A stretch of 64,000 nt of DNA, from NCBI GenBank assembly GCA_963457665.1, contig OY735207.1:37876816-37940815 (forward strand). Reading direction: 5' to 3'. The notes beneath the pieces are model-generated. The model did not search any database. It was given only the letters and a program-made list of their open reading frames with translations, and was not told the origin of the DNA. Position 1 is the stretch's first letter; each line of letters starts with the position of its first letter. Both the position numbers and the translations under genes were made by a program. Below, piece after piece: positions 12,601 to 24,048 of this stretch. The DNA is from Thysanoteuthis rhombus. Its lineage: Eukaryota > Mollusca > Cephalopoda > Oegopsida > Thysanoteuthidae.

Positions 12601-14389
12601 AAAAACTGCAACTTTTTTTCAATTCAAAAGCACTTGATAAAAAGGAAGAATGAAAATTTCGTTACACATTGCAATAATAACCTGGAAAAAATTGAAAACG
12701 CATTCCCAAAGGGTTTTTTCTGGTTGGATATAACGCAAAAGAATGTAAACATCTACCACATGCACAAGCTTCCTAATCCTGGGTTCTGTTGCAGTAAGAG
12801 CACATCTAATATCTGCCTCCCATTCTAGGTGGTGGAAAGCCTTTGTCTTCAGCTGCACCAATGTTGAAAAGCCTGATTTGCAAAGCAAAGTGGGAGCTTC
12901 CTATAGCATGTTTTTGTACAACGGACAAAAAGTGAGGGCCAGTTCAGCAGTATCATAACATTGTAAATAGACCCCTACCCCCCAATATTTGTTTTGTGAA
13001 AATGACTTCTCAATAAATCTAAAAGAATTAACCAAAATACTTCAGAGCCATCATTTAGTATGATGAATCAATAGAGAGGTTCCAGTTCAGCAATATAATT
13101 ACCCACCACCAATCACATTTTTTTTTTTTAATGTTTTTTAATTTTTTCAAGTATCAAGCTTAATTGTTATCAGGGGTGGATTGAGCTGAAATGAAATACC
13201 CCGATAGATTTCTTATATGAATTTTGAAGCCTAAAATGTTAACATACCCCCCCCCCCCACACACACTTTGTTTCTTTGCAGAGTTTGGTCACATGTGGAG
13301 GAACAGGAAATGTGAAACAATGAGATCAAAGTCATCATAGTCCATTACACTGTTTATTTTTTTTAAGCATGAGTCTATTTTCTTTGTATTAGTATTGCGG
13401 TTGAAACAAATTATTTTTGAGCAAGCAAACTTCCCCTCTAACTTAACCGGTGGTCAAGTTACATTAAAAATCTTACAGGCTGGCTATATGATCAGGTATA
13501 GTCTTCTAAATTCTTCCTTTTCACTATGAAGAATTTCTATTTTCATAGATTTTTTACAAGAAAATCCAGGAACAGGATTTACAAAAATAAATGATATACT
13601 TGGCTGCAAACAGGCTTAGGCAAATTATATAGTGTACTTTACAGAATGTTTAGTATTGATTTTTTGTGACCTATAACCAGCAATTAAAACTTTAATCTGT
13701 TGAAATTCATAAGTGAGCTGTGCTCTGATAAGCTTATGTGAAAAAAACAATCCAAACAACTTGTCAGCCTAATTCTTCTCTGTTTCTAGGATTTCAGTTT
13801 TCTATAAAAAACATGCCAGTGGATCAACAAAGTATATTACGAAAATTGGTTATCTTTAAATCAAGCCTCAAAATAATGTTATCTTTTGTCTGGTTTGCAT
13901 GTTTGTTGGAGGCAACGAAATGATAGTTTTTCAGTCTTTTTTTCCCCAAGCTATTCTTAACCCTTTTATCACGGTAATTAACTCCAGCCGCATAATCGAT
14001 GGGCGGCTGTATTCAGTTACAGTTGGGAAAAAGATTCATGTCTATCAATATGATGAACAGCGAGACTTGTTCTGTTTGTTTCTCTGACTTTCCACTTAAA
14101 TGTAATGATTTTGCTGATGAGAGTATTTCCTACCCACCATTTGAACCACCAGCTCAGTAACTTTTGAATAAAATATTAGTTGAAATTCATAAGACATGAA
14201 CATTTATTTACAAGATTAACTACTTAGAAGTAGTGATGCATCAAGTCTTGAAGTAAGTAATAATGTAAAGAAATCATTCAAACTCTACAGTAGATATTAT
14301 TACCAAATGTCTAACTGACCTTGAGTATGTAGTTCCCTTTTGAAAGAAAAAGTTTTTGCACAAAAATTCAAATATATATATATATATAT
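12601..14389. other. No gene recognised
   Basis: AT-rich sequence with a C-run near 13248-13258. It ends at a (TA)n tract (14372-14389) that abuts the Penelope-like relic. Confidence 0.45.
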
Positions 14390-15650
14390 CAAAGCCTTAA
14401 ATAATAGTGGTTTCACCAAAACAAACCTCAAGTATGATAAATAAGTTAAATCCAATAGCAAGAAACAGAGAACCAAGAAAAACAAGAATAGAAAAATCAT
14501 TCAGTATACACCCCCATTTAACTTACAAGTAAGAACTAACTTGGGTAAAATATTAATTCAATTAATTGAAAAACACTTCCCACCCCAAAACCACCCACTA
14601 AGCAAAATATTTAATAAAAATAATTTGAAAATTAGTTTTAGTTGTATGGAAAATTTTAATAGAATTATCACTAAACACAACAATAAAATTATTAGAAATA
14701 ATAGAAGTAAAGAAAGCACTAATACAATAAAAAATCAGACTGCAATTGTCCAAATAAGAGCTCCCTCCTACAAAACAAATGCCTTAGATCTAACATAGTC
14801 TACCAGGCAAAGATAGCAACCCGAGCAAAACTCTTAGAAATAGAATAATAAATCGGAATATCAAACACACCATTTAACACCAACCATACATCATCATTCA
14901 CTCATGAAAAATACAAAAATAGCACATCCCTATCAGCTCATTATTGGAAATCATACCAAATGAATTACAAACCAATGATTAAATGGAAAATTCCAAGATG
15001 AACATGCCAAAATTTAGAAAATTTTTGCAATCTCTGCCTAAACCAGAAATTTGAGATATTGAATTTCACTAAAATTATAAAGAAGATCAAAGTACATTTA
15101 TCAAATAGAAAAAAATGAAATAACTCCTAAATGCAGGCATCGCTCAAAATTCCTACTAACAAATAGTAATCCATACATTAGTAAATTAAAGGTAACGTAG
15201 ATAGTCTATTCCCATATCTATCATCCTGAAAAACTTCCAATCAGCATTATCTACTTCCTAACATGCCCAAATAAATCAGGAATAGTGCAATCCACTAGAG
15301 CCATCAAGGATACCAACATAGGCAATAGACCCGATGCCAAATACCAAGGTCAAGATAAAAACATCCCTCAGAAAACAATTAAGCCTCCTTTCAGAGATAA
15401 CTCATAGTTCTAGTTCACATCTTTTGACTTGTTACTTACAACCATCAACAAAAATATTCACACTACTAAAAACAATGAAACAAAATGAATAACCCCTCCG
15501 ACTCACAGCAACATCCACAAGATTCTCACTGAATTCCCCAAACTAGAATCCAAAAACATAGTCAATAATTTGCCTGATGAGGCCCAGAGAGGGCAGAAAC
15601 ATGAACTAGTTTGTGTAGTGAATCCACATCCTATTATATATATATATTGC
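14390..15650 (+). mobile_element. Penelope-like retroelement relic (3' part with GIY-YIG endonuclease)
   Basis: The frame is broken, but successive blocks match the carboxy-terminal part of Penelope-like element proteins. They are: L-N-N-S-G-F-T near 14400; R-K-I-I-Q-Y-T-P-P-F-N then L-G-K-I-L-I-Q-L-I-E-K-H-F-P near 14490-14580; a C-N-C-P-N-K ... N-K-C-L-R-S-N-I-V-Y-Q-A-K block near 14740-14815; E-K-Y-K-N-S-T-S-L-S-A-H-Y-W-K near 14905-14950; C-N-L-C-L-N-Q-K-F near 15030; and K-C-R-H-R-S-K-F-L-L-T-N ending near 15168. These are the zinc-finger-like, GIY-YIG and terminal basic segments. Frameshifts and stops separate the blocks, so it is dead. Most of the reverse transcriptase is missing on the 5' side, where the relic abuts a (TA)n tract. 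A second (TA)n tract marks the 3' side. A hammerhead ribozyme motif lies in the noncoding 3' part. Confidence 0.85.
15568..15623 (+). ncRNA. Type I hammerhead ribozyme motif in the Penelope-like relic
   Basis: All conserved elements are present in order. The core CTGATGA is at 15574-15580 and GAA at 15596-15598, with the U16.1-A17 cleavage position at 15616-15617. Helix I pairs 15568-15573 with 15618-15623 (6 bp, two wobbles). Helix II pairs GCCC 15582-15585 with GGGC 15591-15594 around a 5-nt AGAGA loop. Helix III pairs 15599-15605 with 15610-15616 (7 bp, two wobbles) around CTAG. Predicted cleavage is between 15617 and 15618. The one departure from consensus is a G-A mismatch at 10.1-11.1, normally G-C, which probably weakens activity. 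Penelope-like elements are known to carry hammerhead motifs in their terminal repeats, so the location fits. Confidence 0.8.
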
Positions 15651-16004
15651 TAAAAGCCATTATAATCCTACTTTTCAGTGGCACTGCTGTTCTATCAAAT
15701 CTGCACAAACCCATCAGCTGTTTACTTATTGTTGTCAAACTCCTGGAGCTGACTTTATTATTGTGAATTTGTCAGACATAGGAATTCAAGACACGAATAA
15801 AAGAGAAAGGTGAAAAGAAAAAGTGATGCCATGACATCATATCGTGTCAACTTGCATTTGCAAGCTTTCTGTATTTTTTTGTAAATATTGACTTTCTATG
15901 ATGAAAAAAATTGTCAAACTCCTACCATTGGTTTTGACTTTACTTTCGTTTTATCACAACAATGACAATGACATCACCAAAATCAGTGATGTCATAACGC
16001 CTGA

Positions 16005-16245
16005 ACTAGAGTTACATATGCAAAAACTGATGATGAATTCACTCTCTCAACTCTGGTCAACTTGTTTTATTACAAGAACTACTTATAAAGGAGTCAAAAT
16101 GGGATACATAGTGTATATTGTATGGAGAAATGAATTTTGTTTTGTTAACCTTCTAGTTTTCGATGTTGCAAGGCAGATGGCCCCTAGTGCAACCAAGCTT
16201 GTTCAGTGCTGGTATTGGAGATGGGCAAATTCTTTAAAGCTTTTC
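16005..16245 (+). repeat. Dispersed repeat shared with 1-190, copy 2
   Basis: 'ctagagttacatatgcaaa', 'ttacaagaactacttataaa', 'gtatattgtatggagaaatg' and 'gcaaccaagcttgttcag' follow the order of the copy at 1-190. A 130-codon open frame (15898-16290) runs through it. Copy 1 does not keep that frame, so I do not call it a gene. Confidence 0.6.
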
Positions 16246-17559
16246 CTTGTTTGCTTTCAGATTGATCAGATCAAAATTTTAAGACACTGATATATTTTAC
16301 CGTGACAGTGAAAAAAAAAAGTTAGTTTTGAAAACCACTAAAAGTTAGTGTATTTACTTAAGTCATACTGTAAGTATAAGACAAATTTTGAATCAAGCTG
16401 AAAATTCTGGGAAATGTACTCGATTATACTGAGTGAAACCACATTGAATTTTAGCGAGTGAAATGGTGCACGTGTTTGTGCTTGTATCTCACCTCTTCAT
16501 TTATGTTCAAAGCTATTGTCTTGAGAGGTCTTTAGATTAGAGCCTAGACTGAAGTTGTCAGGAATCTAAATTTCCCTGGTGATTTTGAGCGATAATCAAA
16601 ACATTTGATGATGTCTCATTAGTAGGAAGAGAGAGACAAGTATAAACGCACAAGATTAATTCACATCTTAATTTGGCACCCTCACTAAATATGAATCAGT
16701 GTTAGAAATGGAGGGAAGGTGTTCTCAATTTCTAGTTATTTTTATCCGTTCAATATCTACTAATGGGCACGTTACCATATGCCTAGTTCTCAAAACCCAT
16801 TTCCATCACTGATATGAAAGAATGATAAGTTATGTATGTAATGCTCATTTAAAAAATAGATTTTCTAAAAGTACAATTCTCACTACTGACGAGAAGTCTT
16901 CCTGAAAAAATAAACTGAAGATAAATAATACACAATACACACTAAACATTATCCACGCAAAGTGATTGTAGAAAATTGACTTTCAACGAACGGTATTATC
17001 GCTCACTATTATCGCTATGTTGGTACTTACAATGCACTGGGCCAATTATTGACTTGAGTATAAGTCGAACTTCTGATTTTAGGCCATATTTTTTCTTAAA
17101 ACAACTGCAGTTGACAACCCAAAAATGCTTCCAACTCCTCGACTCCCGACTCCCACTCTGCAGCCCTTATCTGAAGAATTTGCTCAAATACTTGATTTGT
17201 ATTTAATATCATACTTGCGCTCAAATTTTGAACAAAATCTTTGAGTTGGCAATATTGATTCTTTGCTAAAGACATTTGCCTTTTCATTAAATGTACTTGA
17301 AAATGATGGCCTTTCTGTGTAAGTCATACTCTGGCTACCTGTACTTTTGATCAGAATAGATATTTTCATTCAGAACATTACATTTTTATATTGAACCACT
17401 GCGAGCCATATATCTAAGTATTTGAAAAGCCTCTGGATGAGATGTTATATGGAATCCTCTGGTGTTTCAGGTCTTACAATGTCATGCACTCTCCTGCAGA
17501 TGACTCAGTTGGGGCTAGCTACTTATGACTCTATATCTCTCCTGTTCTGGACCGCAGCT

Positions 17560-17905
17560 ATCTGGGGGTCCTCTCTGCCGCATTGATGGTATCCATTGAT
17601 GCCCAAATCTCTAAAGACTGGCTGAAGAACGGTCTGCAGATCCCCTGCATCCCACATCCACTCTCCATCCAGCTTACTAGCCGTCGGCAGCTGTTCGTAT
17701 GCATATGGTGAGCCTTTTTTTCAAAGGCCTCTTCCAAGTGATCTTCCCATGGGACTTTCAGCTCTAGCAGCACAACTTGCCTGGTGGGTTCAGACACAAG
17801 GACAATGTCTGGTAGCAGGGGGATGCCTGCAATATGGTTGGCAAACCAGATGCCGTTCAAGGTCCGCCAACAGCCGCCAATCCCTTGCTGAAGTCGAGAT
17901 GCCTG
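17560..17905 (-). mobile_element. Retrotransposon fragment with PD-(D/E)xK-like endonuclease motif
   Basis: The minus-strand reading contains P-D-I-V-L, an 11-residue gap and L-L-E-L-K-V-P-W-E-D, then E-E-A-F-E-K-K and a G-C-G-M-Q-G block. This resembles the carboxy-terminal domain common in animal non-LTR elements with a restriction-like endonuclease (R2 / NeSL-type, K/R-P-D ... D/E-x-K). A preceding block, A-R-D-W-R-L-L-A-D-L-E-R-H-L, lies in another frame just upstream (17905-17850), so at least one frameshift separates them. A stop follows A-A-E-R-T-P-R where the family usually has a W-L-W end. Only this terminal domain remains. The assignment is by motif memory, not by search. Confidence 0.65.
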
Positions 17906-18093
17906 CAGATGTTCTTTTGTAAGAAACTGATATAAGAATTGTTTCCTTTTTATCCAAACCTTAGATCATCCATTCAAATTTATTTACAGAGACGGATAAC
18001 GAGTGAAAGCATTTTGGCAGACTATTTGGCTTTTTAATTTTTGCTTCAGCCATAAGAAATCTAAATCATTGACGATTATCATAAGTGTACTAC

Positions 18094-18325
18094 AACTGTC
18101 CAGCTGATGACTGCTGTTGATACTATAAGTGTGACACTGTAGAAATGGGGAAAGGACTGAAGAGAGGTAGTTTTGATAACAGAGTTGGAAACGAGAGAAA
18201 AAGTGAGGTAGTTTAATGAGAGGGTAAGAAGGGAGCGGTGAAAAGAAAGTTAGGTAGTGTAATAAGAGGGTAGAAAGAGGGCTGATAGATGCTACTGATC
18301 TTATTACTGTCAAACACACATCTCT
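18094..18325 (-). repeat. 44 bp pyrimidine-rich array, locus 2 (inverted)
   Basis: Read on the minus strand, units such as 'taccctcttattacactacc' and 'taccctctcattaaactacc' recur. They are bracketed by 'gatcagtagcatctatcagc' on one side and 'cacttatagtatcaacagca' plus 'gtcatcagct' on the other. The array lies opposite to locus 1. Confidence 0.75.
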
Positions 18326-20859
18326 TATTATATCTGATTTAAAAAAAAATATCTGTAACATATGGTGGAAAAATGATTGAAAATAGTTTTCAAACCAAGG
18401 ATCACTTGTGCGGATCTTAAGATTGTAAGATGGTCACTGTATCTACTGGTTGATATATAGTGATAAAAATAATTGGCTCCTTAAATCCTACATACATTTT
18501 TATTGACCTTGGAAAACATATTTTGAATAGTTCTGAATTCTTTTAATTGCGAGCATCCATACTTTTATAAACTATATTGAGTTAGGGTTTTTTTCTTTCT
18601 ATCAACCCATCTTTTATAAAAACCATTACCTTTATATTCAGAAGGATGGCCCAAATGATCTATGGCCAGTGTTACCTTTGAGCTGTGTGACCGCATATGA
18701 GAAGAGATTGTACTGAGCTGGGAAATTTTAATGCTGTGCACCAATTTTGAAAGTTACAGATAAATAAAGAGATTCAATGATAAAACTATGTGATTGTACA
18801 AGCAATCATCACACAACAGCATTTTCTGGTTTTCAGGCTTATGAAAAGATTATAATGTGTACAAATAATTGCATTGATAATGAAAAAATTTGGATTAAAT
18901 AACAATGTACAAGTGAAGAAAAATCAATGCTCCAAATAGTTTCTTTTTATTATCCACTTTTTATTATAAGTATGTGACCGTTGCTTTATAAACTTATGAC
19001 AAAAATCAATGATCATCTCAAAAGTGAAAACATTTTCTGCAACCCCCCCCCCCACTTCAGTTGTTCACAAGCTTTTTGATCCTGAGCAGACTATGAAAAA
19101 ATTAGGGGGAATATTGTCAATGACATATGGTAAAAACACAATTCGAAACAGTAATGAGTTATACTAGATTTTCCAAGTCTTACTTCTACTTGTAGTATCT
19201 AAGCAGTATTGTAAGTAAAAAAAATGGATACACTCACTAAAAAAAAAAAAATCAAGAACTATTTGTTTTGGGGATTATTTCACTATTAAATGATTGTCAT
19301 TGAGTGGGTTAGATAATCTAAATTTAATTTCCCGATTCTTAGTGTAAAACAGTAAATACTTTTAATCTCTGTGTATTGATTCTTTTTCCTAGAAGGACTG
19401 GCAGTTCACAATAAAATATTCTGTCAAATATTATGTTAGAAATTCAAGAAAGAGCGTTTCCCTAATTATTTTTTTTGTTTAAGTCAAAAATTGCCCTCCC
19501 TCCCCCCTAAAAATACCCACAAGCAAAAATTGCCAAAAAACCGCCATAAATGGCCAAAAAACACCCAGCTTCATTGAGAATTGCATAAATTTGAAATGCC
19601 CTCTACCCTTTCTCTCCAACCTTAATATTTTGCTTATTTAGCCTGAATGATCCCAAAGCCCCGAAAAGGGTACTTCTACTATTTTTGCAAAAACCCGCAG
19701 CAGGAACTAGTCTAACACACAGTATGCTGAGTGTAGTCTACTCATTCTTCATCATCTGCCGTACCCAAGTGGTTTGTTGAAGCTATTCATTCCTTTCTTC
19801 AATTCAGTAATCAGATTATTAGGATCGTTTACTTAATTATCTAACTAGCGTTGAATCCGAGGAAAAAATGACGGTTTATTCAAGTATGGATCAACGTTTC
19901 TGCTTTTGATCAGAGTATCTGTGTTCTCTACCCAGTATCAAAGTGTCGCTCCTCCAATACTCCTGCCTAAGATCGGAGTGTAGTATCTCACTGAAAAGTG
20001 CTATACGTACAGACACAAATTTATATGTGAATGCACGTCTTGTTTGAAGTTTTTTCTTCATTACTTTTTAAATTTTCACTTCTTTTTTTTTTTTTCAATG
20101 AATTTGAAAGAACTGTTCAATTATGTGATTGTTCTAATATCAACAAATGAAAATTATAGACATTGTAGTTATTTATTTATAAGACAGTTAAAAACCAACA
20201 AAACTGTTTTCTTCAGACAACCAGAGAAATGAAGAAATTTTCCAATCACTAGCATATTATATTGATTTTTTTTTTGAGGCAGTACATTCTTAAACTAGGA
20301 CACTCTGTCATTGTCTGATAGATGCAAACACAAATCCCTGCCAGCTTCTCTTTGCTGCCACTTATTCTTTAAAGTTAGTGTTTGTCAGTGCATCTTCCAT
20401 CACACATTGTTTTATCCTAATATGGTGCAAAGAAACTAAATATCGGATTTGATTAGTTACCACACTGCGGTGCTATTTAGCACTCCTTTTTATCAGTAAG
20501 AATTTGTTAAAATTTTTTTTAGAAAATCAAAAACATAGAATTACACAATCTTCACAACCTCCTTGGTTATATTTTGAGTGGTAGTTATGACAATTATTTG
20601 CAATTAATGTCTGAGAAAGAAATAAAAACAAAATATATCTTCTCTCTCCAGCTAAGGTTTGTAGAGGAAAAAACTACTGCCTGGTAAACATTCATAATTA
20701 CGATATGTTGTGACTATACCTCTTGGGTGTATTCTGTGTAAATCTAAGAATTTTATGTTGACTAATTTTTATTATTATCATTATCATTGTTAGGTGGAGC
20801 TATCTAGCACTTCTTGATTTATTTTGATAATTTGCTTCTACACTGTTTCTACTTCATTT
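18326..20859. other. No gene recognised
   Basis: AT-rich intron or intergenic DNA with C-runs near 19044 and 19500 and several A- and T-homopolymers. Confidence 0.45.
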
Positions 20860-21435
20860 TTTAGGGGAGGGGGTGTTATTCATGATCGCTCAACTTCTAC
20901 AGTCTAAAACAATGGAGAGAGGCCCCCCAAGAGCTTTATGAATAGTAGTTCACTTCCTGCATTTCTACTCAATTTAGACAATATCTCTGGCCCCCAGATT
21001 GGGAACCACTGCACTGAATATTGATAGATAGGTTTCATGGAATCCAGCCCCGTCCTCTGTTGAGAGAGGGGGTGAGTAGAGATTTTGAATCACCTGGGTC
21101 TTCTGAAGCTCCATGAATATTAGTTCATCTAACAAATCTCACTAAATGTGTGTGTGTGTGTGAGTGGGAGGGTCAAAGAGCTAAGCACTCCACTTGGGAC
21201 CCTTAAATCTCTAGCTACATCATTGCTTACGAAAGGACTGCCTACTCAACAAGTTTATGAGTTCCAGACTTTTGAAAAGCCTGCCCACAAACCCTGAGTA
21301 ATACTATCTTGGACACGCAGGAGTTTGTGATCACCAGGTTGGGAACCACTGATTTGGATGTTGTAAGGAAGGAACAATCAAGGAGCCAATTCCCCCCCCT
21401 GGCTCCCAAATCTCCGGCCATGCCCCTGGGTAAGC
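20860..21435. mobile_element. Cluster of hAT-like MITE fragments
   Basis: Two segments end in 'ttgggaaccactg' (near 21000-21013 and 21337-21350), the reverse complement of the common hAT terminus 'cagtggttcccaa'. The two share an internal 'agctttatgaatagtagttc' / 'agctccatgaatattagttc' block. 'cttaaatctctagctacatc' near 21204 and 'cccaaatctccggccatgcc' near 21406 look like the opposite ends. The cluster is therefore two or three overlapping, decayed copies. Confidence 0.55.
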
Positions 21436-21844
21436 ACGGGTATAATTTGATAGGAGATTTTTCGGTAGTGTGCCAAATAGCCCCGAAGGCAGGGCTATTT
21501 GGCATTGGTTTTTGTCAGTAATTTTTTATATGGAAAGTTTCTTCAATATTTTTTTTCTTTTCCTATCATTGGAGAGCCTTAGGTAGTGATAGTTTGATGT
21601 ATAAATAATAAAATTTCAGTTATAACTCCAAGAGTTATTGCCAAAAAACAAACTAATCCTCAATATCCCCACTATATGGTATGTGATGCGTAATTATGAT
21701 AGCCTTTATTTGGATTTCCTATTATATATGGTAGTTCTGAAAATATTGATTCATTCAGAAAAAAAAAAAATCAACTGTTAAGCTTGAAAAAAATAAAAAT
21801 ATTCATTATGCTTGAAGCCTTTGTTAGGGTGCATGTATTTGAAC

Positions 21845-22040
21845 TAAGTTGTTACATATGAAATGTCATTTTCTTACATCATAGAGAATAATGCCCATAG
21901 TGAAAGATTTACTAATGTAATTACTTTTTTTTTTTACTGACTCCAATGTAAATAGTGATATAATTCGCTATCATTTGAGTTTCCTAACAATGGTGTCTAC
22001 CCAAGTAGTTAGACTAATTTTCAAGTACGATTTCAAGTAC
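21845..22040 (+). mobile_element. 5' fragment of the same mariner family
   Basis: It starts TAAGTTGTTACATATGAAAT, the same terminal repeat as the element at 27228, and follows its 5' leader closely. ATG at 21990 opens M-V-S-T-Q-V-V-R-L-I-F-K-Y-D-F-K. Similarity stops there, so only the left ~200 bp remain. Two copies of one family within 6 kb indicate local or repeated insertion. Confidence 0.75.
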
Positions 22041-22269
22041 TTTTTTCTTACTTTTTACTGCCGCAATAAAAGAATGTTTTTTTTAATTCTTTTTTTCTTT
22101 CGAAATCAATTCTTGAAATCAAAATGTGACGTAGAATTGCGTTCTTTATCAAAGAAGACATTTTCCTCGTACCTTATATTGTGGTGTTTATTAGTGTATG
22201 TTTTGGTTTTGTTCAGTTAAGGTAAATTTTTCTGAAACACAAAATTTGGGGTTCTGCTGTTTTGTTGAT

Positions 22270-22880
22270 TATATGAAGGGGACTTTTATTGTTCACTTTT
22301 TGGGGTTGGAATCGATAAGGAACTTTCATTTTTCCGTATCAGGCATAAAAATCGATGGGGAACTCTTCTTTGAACATTTTTAGGGGTCAATATCAAGGGG
22401 AATTTTTTTTCATTTTTTTTGTGGTCAAAATCAAGAAAGGAGACTTCTTTTTTTTTTTTCACGGTTCAAAATCAGGAGGAATATTTATTTTCATTTTTAG
22501 GGGTCAAAATCAAATGGGAATTCTTTTTTTTAATTTTACGAGGTCAGAATTGAAGAGGGATTTTTTTTTTCTCTCATATAGTGATCGAAATCAAGGAGGA
22601 AAGTCACTTTCTTTTTGTGGTTGATATCGAGAGCAAATTTTTTCTTCCAAGGTCAAAATTGAGAGTGAATTTGTTTTTTTTTTGTTTTTGTTTTTTTTTC
22701 CATTTCAAGTGATCAAGATCGTGAGAAACTTTTCTCTTTTTTTCCTTTCTTTTTGGAGTCTAAATAAAGGGGATTTTTTTTTTTTTACCTTATGGTGGAC
22801 AAGATTGAAGGGTGACTTTTTTTTTCTCTTTTTGGTCAAAATCGTGGCAGAGCTTTCTCTTTTGCCCAATCCCTTTTTTT
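22270..22880 (+). repeat. Degenerate 38-40 bp minisatellite array B (same unit as array A)
   Basis: Units recur near 22385, 22424, 22463, 22501, 22541, 22583, 22618, 22651 and 22706, with GGTCAAAATCAAG-type heads and long T-runs. Unit, strand and period match the array at 6538. It ends before 'gtacccgtccatcaagtcgg' near 22938. Confidence 0.8.
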
Positions 22881-23201
22881 TTTCACATCAACTGAACAAC
22901 CTTTACGTTAGCCCTCCTTTTTTCTAACTAAAGATTTGTACCCGTCCATCAAGTCGGGTATTTAGTATAGTGTTATAATCTAACTGCTATTTGCTTTTAT
23001 ATAAGTTTTAAATATTGACTTGTTGGAGAAAAGGTGCGCTATTTTTTTGTCTCATCAAGTGCAATTCACTTCAATAAAACTTGAAGTGAATGATTTTTAA
23101 AAACCCTTTGCAATTATTTTTTTGTTTCTATTTCTCAGTTTTTGAATATCTTACTATCTATTACCATTGATTTATTCACTGCTTTTTTTTCTTTCTTTCA
23201 G

Positions 23202-23272
23202 AGAGTGGCAAATGCAAAGAGTATTCCAAACCAGTATGTCCATCCATAGTCCAGATGTTGTTTTTGTTTTAG
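23202..23272 (+). CDS. MPPE1: MPPE1 coding exon (first one visible)
   Basis: This internal exon encodes 23 residues that start E-W-Q-M-Q-R and end D-V-V-F-V-L. It is followed by the first base of a glycine codon completed in the next exon. The start of metallophosphoesterase 1 (PGAP5) reads very similarly just before the second metal motif. A pyrimidine-rich tract and CAG acceptor precede 23202, and GTAAGT follows 23272. The exon enters in phase 2 (its first base completes a codon) and leaves in phase 1. The exons that should encode the amino-terminal membrane anchor and the D-x-H metal motif were not found in the preceding 23 kb, so they probably lie before the window. Confidence 0.9.
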
Positions 23273-23489
23273 GTAAGTTTTTTTTTTTCTATGTTCTTTG
23301 ATTGTTTGCTTATATCTATTCACATGGAAATGACAGAAATGCCACACAGAAAGCTTTGTGCCGGTAATATGTCTTTCATGATGAGAGTGAACGTGCGTGT
23401 ATGTTTCTTCTGAGATACTTGGGATGATTTTTCTCTAAACATAGAGATATTATTTATACAGTGCCCAATGAGTTTTAGCTTTATTGCAT

Positions 23490-23890
23490 GTTTTCAAATG
23501 ATATTTACAACACGAAATGTCTGGTTGATCACTCAATTGAAACTGTCATGTGACCAACGTCTTTTGGCAGTATGCTATGTTGGGGTGAGCAATTAAAAAA
23601 ATTTGGAAGAAGGTGTGAATAGGTTACCTCTTGCATTTTCTTGTGCAGTGATTGAGAAAAAAAAACAAAAACACGTGAGTGCTGCTGGACACAAACTAAG
23701 GGATCAATTTAGTATAAACTTACATAATGAGTTGATCTGTCCACTAAAAACCTTTATAGGGGAAGAATTTGAAAAAAAAACAAACTTTTTTCTAGACATG
23801 AGGAGAAAGTGTTTAAGTTTTCAGCCCTTTAGCCCCATTGGTGCGGCCTTTGTATGTGATACATACATGCATATCCAGCCAGCTAGCTAG
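23490..23890 (-). repeat. Dispersed repeat family, copy 2 (inverted)
   Basis: The reverse complement follows the copy at 3300 over about 400 bases. The + strand is open from 23603 to 23890 and gives A-A-G-H-K-L-R-D-Q-F-S-I-N-L-H and F-F-L-D-M-R-R-K-C, equivalent to the open strand of copy 1. It lies only 220 bases after an MPPE1 exon, inside the intron. Confidence 0.65.
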
Positions 23891-24048
23891 CCAGACCAAC
23901 ATGAAAACTTGAAAAAAACTTATGTTGACTGTTTGGTTCAAGGTTGCTAATAAGACCACATTTGCAGTTGAATTAGAATGGATGCTCCGATTTATCTTTA
24001 CTCATTGCTCTTGAAGTTAATGATGAATGTTTTTGAATGTTTGGAAAG

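Noticed and set aside
14112-14140. CTGATGAG string upstream of the Penelope-like relic
   Set aside because: No GAAA box or pairing helices follow, so it is a chance match rather than a second terminal-repeat ribozyme.
15898-16290. 130-codon + strand open frame with a hydrophobic, signal-peptide-like start
   Set aside because: It runs through a dispersed repeat whose other copy (1-190) does not keep the frame. No motif and no splice context support it.
22355-22927. Phenylalanine-rich open frames
   Set aside because: They arise from the T-runs of minisatellite array B, and equivalent frames occur in array A.
1-23201. 5' exons of MPPE1 with the D-x-H motif
   Set aside because: I checked donor-like GTAAG and GTGAG sites by eye and found none preceded by a D-T-H-L-L-G-like reading. 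The exons are probably outside the window.
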